From Chitinophagaceae bacterium UBA2467 (GTDB taxonomy: Bacteria; Bacteroidota; Bacteroidia; Chitinophagales; Chitinophagaceae): a DNA stretch of 6,349 nt. The stretch covers positions 4,114-10,462 of the forward strand of contig DDPN01000129.1 of assembly GCA_002342205.1 (NCBI GenBank), in the 5' to 3' direction. Position numbers and translations under genes: made by a program. Shown in pieces: positions 1 to 5,761 of the stretch. Numbering within the stretch: position 1 is the first letter of the stretch; each line of letters starts with the position of its first letter. The notes beneath the pieces are model-generated. The model did not search any database. It was not told where the DNA came from and worked only from the letters and a program-made list of their open reading frames with translations.

Positions 1-51
1 GAAAAAGAGAAAGGTGATTTTAATCTGTATCAGTTTGCCAATCGCTTTTGA
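1..51 (+). CDS. C-terminal end of an unidentified protein (partial)
   Basis: An open frame enters from the left edge and reads 16 residues, ending ...DFNLYQFANRF, before a TGA stop at 49-51. Its codons look ordinary for the window. It converges on the small minus-strand membrane-protein gene, whose own stop begins at the very next base, so the two genes leave no spacer. This tight packing is the main reason to believe the fragment is a real gene end, because intergenic DNA here is otherwise nearly absent. Too little is present to name a family, and I do not recognise it. A chance open stretch of this length is possible. Confidence 0.5.
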   Translation, partial: EKEKGDFNLYQFANRF

Positions 52-258
52 TCAGTTGAGCTGATTATTTTTCCACCACCGATAGCCGATATATCCTACA
101 ATAGCAAAGGGTGCAAATGCGAGGTAAAGAATTCCTGTATTCATTCCCTGTGCAGGACCCTCTCCTAATTGTTGAGCCGTTTTTGTACAAATAGAACATT
201 GCGCCCATAAAATAGGAGTCGTATAAAAAAACAGCAGAAATGCAATTCCTTTTTTCAT
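52..258 (-). CDS. Small exported membrane protein with a CxxC motif, 68 aa, function unknown
   Basis: This is a complete small gene of a type I recognise as a recurring uncharacterised Bacteroidota protein; its function is not known to me. Residues 1-19 form a signal peptide (MKK, a hydrophobic core, then LWAQ). Right after the likely cleavage point come Cys21 and Cys24 in QCSICTK. A short polar stretch (about 25-40) leads to one transmembrane helix at about 42-60, ending in RWWKNNQLN, whose positive charge suggests a cytoplasmic tail. The predicted mature protein is therefore a membrane-anchored periplasmic CxxC peptide, a pair that could bind metal or do thiol chemistry (inference). There is no lipobox, as Q20 precedes Cys21. 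The ATG lies 18 bases after the typA stop with only a weak ACAGGT upstream, so it is probably co-transcribed with typA. I recall such proteins near cytochrome oxidase assembly genes, and ctaA is in this window about 4 kb away, though not adjacent. Confidence 0.8.
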   Translation of the reverse strand: MKKGIAFLLFFYTTPILWAQCSICTKTAQQLGEGPAQGMNTGILYLAFAPFAIVGYIGYRWWKNNQLN

Positions 259-276
259 ACCTGTTCAGCTACAAAA

Positions 277-2088
277 TTAGGAAGCTTCTGCTTCCATTCT
301 CTTTTGTACCTTTTTACGCTCTTCTTCATTCAACACTACTTTACGCATACGAATAAAGTTGGGCGTTACTTCAATACACTCGTCTTGTTGAATATATTCC
401 ATACACTCCTCCAGCGTCATCAAGGTTTTAGGTGCAATACGCGTAGCGTCGTCACTTCCGCTGGCACGGTGGTTGGTTAATTTTTTAGCTTCAGTTACAT
501 TCACCACCAGGTCTCCAGGTTTGATATTTTCAGCTACAATCTGACCTGCATAAACTTCCTCTCCGGGTTCAATAAAGAAAGTACCACGGTCTTGTAACTT
601 GTCAATAGAATACCCAGTAGAGCGCTCTTGAAACTTAGAGATCAATACACCATTGTTTCGTCCAGGAATTGGCCCTTTCCAAGGCTTATATTCGCTGAAG
701 CGATGCGCCATTACAGCTTCTCCGGTAGTAGCTGTCAACATTTGCGTTCTCAATCCAATCAATCCACGTGAAGGAATATCAAATTCTAAGTGCTGCATCT
801 CTCCTTTTGTTTCCATCACCAACATTTCCCCTTTACGACGACTCACCAGATCAATTACTTTCGAAGCAAATTCTTGCGGCACGTCTACCACTAAGGTTTC
901 ATACGGCTCAGACTTTTTGCCATTGATCTCTTTCACAATCACCTGTGGTTGACCTACTGTCAACTCATATCCTTCCCGACGCATCGTTTCGATCAAAATA
1001 CCTAAATGCAGAATGCCTCTTCCATATACCAAAAAGCTATCGCCTTCATCTGTATCCTGCACTTTCAAAGCAAGATTTTTTTCCATTTCCTTCATCAGAC
1101 GATCGCGCAGGTGTCGAGAGGTTACAAATTTTCCATCCTTTCCAAAGAAGGGAGAGTTATTGATGGAAAACAACATATTCATCGTGGGTTCATCCACACT
1201 AATCACTGGTAATGCTTCAGGGTTTTCTGCATCAGCAATGGTGTCACCGATATTAAAATCTTCAACACCCACTACTGCACAAAGATCACCGGCCATTACC
1301 TCAGTAACTCTTTTCTTTCCCATTCCTTCAAACACGTATAACTCTTTAACACGAGATTTTTTTATAGAGCCGTCAGCCTGCATTAACGCGATGGGCTGAT
1401 TTTCTTTGATAGAACCACGACTTACTTTCCCCACAGCGATTCGCCCTAAGAAAGAAGAGTAATCCAATGAAGTGATCTGCATTTGCAAAGGACCTTCTGC
1501 CACTTTAGGAGCGGGTACATGTTTAAGGATACCGTCCATCAGAGGAAGAATATTATCAGTAGGTTCTAATGAATCATTGAACCATCCGTTTTTGCCGCTT
1601 CCATAATAGGTTGGGAAATGTAACTGCTCCTCTGTAGCGTCCAAATTGAAGAACAATTCAAAAACCGCATCATGCACTTCGTCGGGACGACAATTAGGCT
1701 TATCAACTTTATTAATTACAACAATGGGGTGCAAATTCAGCTGCAACGCTTTTTGCAATACAAAGCGAGTTTGAGGCATGGGCCCTTCAAAAGCATCTAC
1801 CAACAATATGACCCCGTCCGCCATTTTTAAAACGCGTTCTACCTCACCACCAAAATCGGCGTGACCTGGCGTGTCAATTACGTTAATTTTTACATCATTA
1901 TACGTAACAGCGGCGTTTTTACTGAAAATGGTGATTCCACGTTCACGCTCCAAGTCGTTACTATCCATGATCAATTCGCCAGTTTCCTGGTTATCGCGAA
2001 AGACCTTGGTCGCATGAAGAATTTTGTCCACGAGTGTGGTTTTTCCGTGGTCTACGTGTGCGATGATAGCAATGTTCCTGATTTTCAT
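277..2088 (-). CDS. typA: Translational GTPase TypA/BipA
   Basis: This is a full-length (603 aa; the family is near 600-610) ribosome-associated GTPase related to EF-G and LepA. In other bacteria it is linked to 50S subunit assembly, stress and low-temperature growth. G-domain motifs are all visible: G1 AHVDHGKT (10-17), G2 GITI with Thr53, G3 DTPGH (72-76), G4 NKVD (126-129) and a GSG at 163-165 in the G5 position. A beta-barrel domain follows at about 200-300 and EF-G-like domains at about 300-480. The BipA-specific C-terminal domain includes a conserved loop near 538-553 (TNHRASGSDDATRIAP). The last residues are highly charged. The ATG at 2088 starts MKIRNIAIIAHVDHGKT, the usual family N-terminus. 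No Shine-Dalgarno is seen upstream, only an A-rich TTAAAAAG. A Bacteroidota-type promoter lies just upstream, and the small CxxC protein follows 18 bases after the stop. Nothing in the protein is broken or missing. Confidence 0.97.
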   Translation of the reverse strand: MKIRNIAIIAHVDHGKTTLVDKILHATKVFRDNQETGELIMDSNDLERERGITIFSKNAAVTYNDVKINVIDTPGHADFGGEVERVLKMADGVILLVDAFEGPMPQTRFVLQKALQLNLHPIVVINKVDKPNCRPDEVHDAVFELFFNLDATEEQLHFPTYYGSGKNGWFNDSLEPTDNILPLMDGILKHVPAPKVAEGPLQMQITSLDYSSFLGRIAVGKVSRGSIKENQPIALMQADGSIKKSRVKELYVFEGMGKKRVTEVMAGDLCAVVGVEDFNIGDTIADAENPEALPVISVDEPTMNMLFSINNSPFFGKDGKFVTSRHLRDRLMKEMEKNLALKVQDTDEGDSFLVYGRGILHLGILIETMRREGYELTVGQPQVIVKEINGKKSEPYETLVVDVPQEFASKVIDLVSRRKGEMLVMETKGEMQHLEFDIPSRGLIGLRTQMLTATTGEAVMAHRFSEYKPWKGPIPGRNNGVLISKFQERSTGYSIDKLQDRGTFFIEPGEEVYAGQIVAENIKPGDLVVNVTEAKKLTNHRASGSDDATRIAPKTLMTLEECMEYIQQDECIEVTPNFIRMRKVVLNEEERKKVQKRMEAEAS

Positions 2089-2108
2089 GAGCGCTTTTTA
2101 AAGACGCG

Positions 2109-2136
2109 CAAAGGTAGCTTAAATCCAGGCAATAAA
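2109..2136 (-). promoter_or_regulatory. Predicted promoter for typA (Bacteroidota -7 box TACCTTTG)
   Basis: On the minus strand, TACCTTTG (2116 down to 2109) matches the Bacteroidota -7 consensus TAnnTTTG exactly. An imperfect -33-like TTTATTG lies at 2136 down to 2130, with spacing a little shorter than ideal. Transcription would start near 2100-2103, giving a leader of about 12-15 bases before the typA ATG. The same 8-mer recurs before ctaA. The call is by motif and position only. Confidence 0.6.
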
Positions 2137-2164
2137 GGGTTATTTTTATGTGTAATTAAGAAGT

Positions 2165-3163
2165 ATGAAAGCATTAAAAATTACTGTTGCGGTATTGATT
2201 CTACTTACTATATGCTATTTAATTGGTCCGCAACCCTCTACACCTAAGTATACTACAACAATTCCCGAGGTTCCCACGCAACCAGACTCATTGGAACAAT
2301 ATGTGTTGCAACAAGAAAAAGCGCATATATTAAAACCTGGGAATGAAGCACAAATAGTTTGGAACAATGATTCCTTAAAAACACAAACGGAATATGCCAT
2401 TGTCTACTTACATGGATTTTCTGCTTCGCAAATGGAAGGAGATCCTGTACATCGACAAATTGCTAAACGATTTGGCTGCAACTTGTATTTGAGCAGACTA
2501 CAAGCACACGGGATTGACACCAGTGCACCGCTGGGAAATTTTACTGCAGAGGGGCTTTGGAATTCTGCAGTTGAGGCAGTAGCAATTGGAAAAAGATTAG
2601 GGAAAAAAGTAATACTGATGTCTACTTCTACCGGAGGAACATTAGCGTTAAAATTAGCAGCTACCTATCCTGACATTGCGGGTTTGTTTTTATTCTCTCC
2701 CAACATTGAGATCAATGATAATAAAGCCTGGCTCTTAAACAATCCTTGGGGTTTGCAAATTGCAAAAAGTATTGTGGGAGATATGAGAACTGTTCCAGAT
2801 ACTACTGCGATTTATGCTCGTTACTGGAATAATAAATACAAAACAAGTTCAGTAGTTCAATTACAAGAATTATTGGAAACCACAATGAAAGCTTCGGTTT
2901 TTGAAAAAGTTACGCAGCCTACGTTACTACTTTACTATTATAAAAATGAAAAGGAACAGGATCCCGTAGTAAAAGTATCGGCTATGAAAAGAATGTTCCG
3001 TCAATTAGGAACACCCGACTCGTTAAAAAGAGCCGTTGCCCTCCCCCTTGCAGGTGATCACGTTTTAGCTTCACCCATCAAATCAAAAGATGTAGCAGGT
3101 GTAGAAAAAGCTTGTATAGATTTTGCAATCACTGTATTAAAGTGGAAAAGTGTTACACCCTAA
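2165..3163 (+). CDS. Membrane-anchored alpha/beta hydrolase (esterase/lysophospholipase-like)
   Basis: This is a 332-aa alpha/beta-hydrolase-fold enzyme, probably acting on an ester or lipid in the periplasm; its substrate is unknown. Residues 5-20 form one hydrophobic segment that looks like an uncleaved signal anchor. Cys17 sits in LTIC, which is not a good lipobox. A linker rich in Pro and Thr follows (21-45), then the hydrolase domain. YLHGFSAS (81-88) supplies the oxyanion-hole HG. The nucleophile elbow is S-T-S-T-G-G (153-158) with Ser155 as the likely nucleophile, so the usual first Gly of GxSxG is Ser. Asp266 (EQDPVV) and His299 (AGDHVLAS) complete a credible triad. The ATG at 2165 is preceded by A-rich TTAAGAAGT rather than a Shine-Dalgarno. 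The gene is divergent from typA and is followed after five bases by a lipid kinase, which suggests a two-gene transcript in lipid turnover. Family confidence is high; the specific reaction is open. Confidence 0.88.
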   Translation: MKALKITVAVLILLTICYLIGPQPSTPKYTTTIPEVPTQPDSLEQYVLQQEKAHILKPGNEAQIVWNNDSLKTQTEYAIVYLHGFSASQMEGDPVHRQIAKRFGCNLYLSRLQAHGIDTSAPLGNFTAEGLWNSAVEAVAIGKRLGKKVILMSTSTGGTLALKLAATYPDIAGLFLFSPNIEINDNKAWLLNNPWGLQIAKSIVGDMRTVPDTTAIYARYWNNKYKTSSVVQLQELLETTMKASVFEKVTQPTLLLYYYKNEKEQDPVVKVSAMKRMFRQLGTPDSLKRAVALPLAGDHVLASPIKSKDVAGVEKACIDFAITVLKWKSVTP

Positions 3164-3168
3164 AACGA

Positions 3169-4074
3169 GTGCATAAAAAAATTCTCTATATCATCAACCC
3201 TATTGCAGGAACCGGTTCTTCCAACCAATTAAAAAAGATTATTGAAAGAACTACCCATGCAGCTGGTATTCCCTTTGAATGTATTACTTCCAATCCAAGT
3301 GCTAACTACACTGCTGTCAAAACAAAAATTAAGGAAGAGGGATTCACCGATGTTGTAATAGCAGGAGGAGATGGAACTGTCAGTCAGGTAGTAGGTGCGC
3401 TGCGAGATACAGCTATTCAATTTGGCATAATTCCTGTTGGCTCTGGAAATGGACTTGCCAGAGCTGCAAAAATTCCAATGGATCCACAAAAAGCGCTACA
3501 GTTAATTTTTAAAGAAACAGGAAAACCGACAGATGGATTTAGTGTAAATGGACAATTTGCCTGTATGTTAAGCGGATTAGGGTTTGACGCAACCGTTGCG
3601 CATTCTTTTGCACGTCAGTCAACCAGAGGGTTGTTCACCTATGCCAAAGAAGTAATAAATAATTTTGGAGGAGCCTCCCCTTATCTTTTTGAACTATCGG
3701 TTGAAGGTTATACGTTATCGTTGCAGGCCTATATGATCAGTATTGCGAACGCTAATCAATATGGTAACAATTTTACAATTGCCCCTTTTGCAAATCTAAA
3801 CGACGGCTTATTAGATATTTTCATTGTGCTCAAGCAAAGTAAAGTTTCAATGCTTTGGCAAACCTTAAAACAATTACTAGGCTATAACCCCATTACGCAA
3901 ACGGGCCTTCATGCTCCTAATTCAACTATTCTTCACTGGCAAACCGCCGCATTGATCATTCAAAATAGAGAGGGCGCAGCCCTGCATATTGATGGTGATC
4001 CTGCTCCCCTGCAAAATGAATTAACGATTCGAGTGCTCCCTCAGGCATTTCGCTTGATCAGAAATAATAATTGA
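3169..4074 (+). CDS. Diacylglycerol kinase family lipid kinase (YegS/BmrU/DgkB-like), GTG start
   Basis: This is a 301-aa ATP-dependent lipid kinase of the DAGK catalytic family, which phosphorylates diacylglycerol or a related lipid alcohol at the inner membrane face. Numbering from the GTG at 3169: IINPIAGTGSS (7-17) is the N-terminal nucleotide-binding strand and loop. GGDGT (66-70) is the hallmark motif. PVGSGNGLAR (89-98) is the GT/SxN-LAR loop, in the GSGNGLA form also seen in sphingosine-kinase-like members. N194-N196, the following YG, and NDGLLD (211-216) match the conserved metal and catalytic region. HIDGDP (273-278) is the C-terminal DG(D/E) motif. There is no ATG at the head of the frame. 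The GTG at 3169, five bases after the hydrolase stop, gives M-HKKILYIINP, the normal family N-terminus; TTG 3112 and GTG 3142 would add non-family residues inside the hydrolase gene. The 3' end overlaps ctaA by 34 bases. The true lipid substrate cannot be read from sequence. Confidence 0.92.
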   Translation: MHKKILYIINPIAGTGSSNQLKKIIERTTHAAGIPFECITSNPSANYTAVKTKIKEEGFTDVVIAGGDGTVSQVVGALRDTAIQFGIIPVGSGNGLARAAKIPMDPQKALQLIFKETGKPTDGFSVNGQFACMLSGLGFDATVAHSFARQSTRGLFTYAKEVINNFGGASPYLFELSVEGYTLSLQAYMISIANANQYGNNFTIAPFANLNDGLLDIFIVLKQSKVSMLWQTLKQLLGYNPITQTGLHAPNSTILHWQTAALIIQNREGAALHIDGDPAPLQNELTIRVLPQAFRLIRNNN

Positions 4075-5099
4075 ACCAGCGAAAGCAACAGCAACATGGC
4101 CACCAACTGATGAAGTTGTGCCATCCACTCAAAAATGCCCCAAACCCCAGGGATAATATTTGTGCTGGTAAGAACAGAAAAAATTCCAAGTAACACTTGA
4201 ACTGTTACTAAAATCAAAGGCCACTTACGTGCATGATTCAGCCATGCAGATCCAGTCGTTTTATAAAGTCGTATAGAGAGTAAAACAATTGCAACTACTA
4301 ATAAATACGCAAGTCCCCGATGAATAAAATGTATCAGAATTCGATTATCAATAAAATTCAATAACCCCTCCTGTTCATTGAATAATGCATCGGGAATCCA
4401 TTTGTCATTGATAGTGGGCCAAGTGGGTGCTGCTGTTGCGGCTTTGTGGCCCGCCATAAATGCACCGTACATTAATTGAAATAACAAAACTCCAATAACC
4501 AATAAAACACGCCTGTGTAAAGAGGCATTAGCTAAACGAGAAGAAGCAGGTACTGTTAATTGTAAAATAAACCAGAATGTATAGGAGAGTAATCCCAGCG
4601 CAAAGACAAAATGCAAAGCCAGTCGGGTTGGTTTTACATAAATAGCATCCCCCGTCAAACCACTAGCTACCATAATCCATCCAATGGCACCCTGTAATGC
4701 CCCTAATAAAAAAAGAACTAGAAGAGGTTTTACCATAGGTGATTTGAAATACCCGCGAATCCAAAAAATGATAAAGGGAATTGCAAAAACAATACCAATC
4801 AGTCGTGCCCATAAACGGTGAAACCACTCCCAGAAAAAAATGAACTTAAAATTGTGTAGTGTAAAATCAAAATTAAGCAGCTGAAATTGGGGGGTACGTT
4901 TATACTTTTCAAACTCATCTAACCAAGCGGTTTCTGAAAGTGGAGGCAGCGTTCCTGTAACTACATTCCACTCTGTAATAGATAATCCAGACCCGGTAAG
5001 TCGGGTAATTCCTCCCAGCAAAATTTGAACGATAATCATTACAAGGCCAGTATATAGCCAGATTACGACAGGTCGGGAAGTAGAGGGTTGCGTTGTCAT
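4041..5099 (-). CDS. ctaA: Heme A synthase (CtaA/COX15)
   Basis: This integral membrane enzyme oxidises the C8 methyl of heme O to a formyl group, making heme A for cytochrome c oxidase. Taken from the ATG at 5099 it is 352 aa with eight predicted membrane helices (about 11-29, 100-114, 125-146, 159-181, 198-216, 254-278, 293-310, 327-348). Family signatures are LGGITRLTGSGLSITEW (28-44), FFWEWFHR (88-95; Glu91 and His94), GWIMVASGL (140-148), RLALH (His163), HFIHRGLAY (His260) and LHQLVA (His330). These give the four heme-ligand histidines and the conserved Glu. The protein has no cysteine at all, so it belongs to the class lacking the CtaA cysteine pair. An upstream in-frame ATG at 5150 adds 17 Pro-rich residues but would place the start beyond the promoter box and over the rnhB promoter, so I prefer 5099. 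Its end overlaps the lipid kinase. No ctaB/cyoE or oxidase gene is in view. Confidence 0.94.
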   Translation of the reverse strand: MTTQPSTSRPVVIWLYTGLVMIIVQILLGGITRLTGSGLSITEWNVVTGTLPPLSETAWLDEFEKYKRTPQFQLLNFDFTLHNFKFIFFWEWFHRLWARLIGIVFAIPFIIFWIRGYFKSPMVKPLLVLFLLGALQGAIGWIMVASGLTGDAIYVKPTRLALHFVFALGLLSYTFWFILQLTVPASSRLANASLHRRVLLVIGVLLFQLMYGAFMAGHKAATAAPTWPTINDKWIPDALFNEQEGLLNFIDNRILIHFIHRGLAYLLVVAIVLLSIRLYKTTGSAWLNHARKWPLILVTVQVLLGIFSVLTSTNIIPGVWGIFEWMAQLHQLVAMLLLLSLVQLLFLIKRNA

Positions 5100-5105
5100 G
5101 CTTTG

Positions 5106-5113
5106 CAAAGGTA
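5106..5113 (-). promoter_or_regulatory. Predicted -7 promoter box for ctaA (TACCTTTG)
   Basis: TACCTTTG on the minus strand is an exact TAnnTTTG match and is identical to the box before typA. Only six bases separate it from the preferred ctaA ATG at 5099, so transcription would begin at or very near the start codon and the mRNA would be almost leaderless. No convincing -33 TTTG is seen at the right distance, which lowers confidence. Confidence 0.45.
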
Positions 5114-5114
5114 A

Positions 5115-5142
5115 TTGCGGTTTGGCAGGAGGTATATTTTTG
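5115..5142 (+). promoter_or_regulatory. Predicted promoter for rnhB (TTG-N17-TATTTTTG)
   Basis: TATTTTTG at 5135-5142 matches the Bacteroidota -7 consensus TAnnTTTG, and TTG at 5115-5117 lies 17 bases upstream, within the accepted spacing of the -33 element. Transcription would start near 5148-5150, giving about 20 bases of leader before the rnhB ATG at 5170. It sits back to back with the ctaA box, which makes 5100-5169 a compact divergent promoter region. Confidence 0.5.
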
Positions 5143-5169
5143 TTTAGCATTATTTCGGAATTTGCAGCA

Positions 5170-5751
5170 ATGCTGGAATCGTTCTACCAAAAAAAATATA
5201 CCGAAGCTGGCTTAGATGAAGCCGGTAGAGGATGTTATGCCGGTCCGGTGTTTGCAGCGGCCGTGATTTTGCCAGTCAATTTCTATCACCCCTTATTAAA
5301 CGACTCCAAACAGCTCAACGCAAAACAACGAGAACTTCTACGACCCATTATTGAAAAAGAGGCTATCAGCTATGGCGTAAGTCAAATCAGCAACGATGAA
5401 ATTGATCAGATTAATATTTTAAAAGCGAGTATCAAAGCCATGCACCAGGCTGTTGATCAACTTAGCCCCAAACCGGGTTTATTATTGGTAGACGGAAATC
5501 GATTTACTCCTTACAAGAAAATTCCACATCAGTGTTTTGTAAAAGGAGATGGACGATATGCATCCATTGCCGCTGCCAGTATTTTAGCTAAAACCTATCG
5601 GGATGAATGGATGAATCAATTACACAAAGAGTTCCCGTACTATGGATGGGATCGTAACAAAGGATACGGTACAGCCTTTCATAGAAAAGCTATAGAAGAA
5701 CATGGGCTATGCACGCATCACCGAAAAAGTTTTCGATTGTTACCTGATTAA
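5170..5751 (+). CDS. rnhB: Ribonuclease HII
   Basis: This cytoplasmic enzyme cuts the RNA strand of RNA-DNA hybrids and incises 5' of single ribonucleotides in DNA, starting ribonucleotide excision repair. It is 193 aa, normal for bacterial RnhB (about 190-200). Signatures in order: AGLDEAGRGCYAGPV (13-27), with Asp16-Glu17 catalytic and GRG contacting the RNA-DNA junction; NDSKQL (44-49); LLVDGN (105-110), with Asp108; VKGDGRYASIAAASILAKTYRD (124-145), with Asp127 as the fourth metal ligand; KGYGT (164-168), with the conserved Tyr166; and HHRKSF (183-188). The ATG at 5170 gives MLESFYQKKYTEAGLDEAGRG, the expected length before the DE motif. The frame is open further upstream but that part resembles no RnhB. 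No Shine-Dalgarno lies at useful distance from 5170. It is divergent from ctaA and its stop lies 10 bases from the convergent korB stop, with no clear terminator hairpin between. Confidence 0.96.
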   Translation: MLESFYQKKYTEAGLDEAGRGCYAGPVFAAAVILPVNFYHPLLNDSKQLNAKQRELLRPIIEKEAISYGVSQISNDEIDQINILKASIKAMHQAVDQLSPKPGLLLVDGNRFTPYKKIPHQCFVKGDGRYASIAAASILAKTYRDEWMNQLHKEFPYYGWDRNKGYGTAFHRKAIEEHGLCTHHRKSFRLLPD

Positions 5752-5761
5752 TCGAGTCTTT

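Noticed and set aside
653..1399. Several + strand open frames of 70-130 codons antisense to typA.
   Set aside because: They lie wholly inside a strongly conserved gene, overlap one another, show no domain or membrane pattern, and are expected by-products of typA codon use.
2141..2148. TATTTTTA on the + strand as a -7 promoter box for the hydrolase.
   Set aside because: It matches TAnnTTTG at all but the last base and sits at a sensible distance from ATG 2165, but no -33 TTG lies 17-23 bases upstream and the region is AT-rich, so chance is a fair explanation.
2215..2221. Cys17 of the hydrolase as a lipoprotein lipobox.
   Set aside because: The preceding residues are L-T-I, and Ile at the position before Cys does not suit signal peptidase II; a signal anchor fits better.
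1861..2247. A 128-codon + strand frame crossing the typA start, the divergent promoter and the hydrolase start.
   Set aside because: It would run through both real gene starts and the promoter region, and its translation resembles nothing.
5098..5169. Longer RNase HII form with 24 extra N-terminal residues.
   Set aside because: The added part contains the predicted promoter, lacks family similarity, and would push the catalytic Asp-Glu far beyond its usual position near residue 16.
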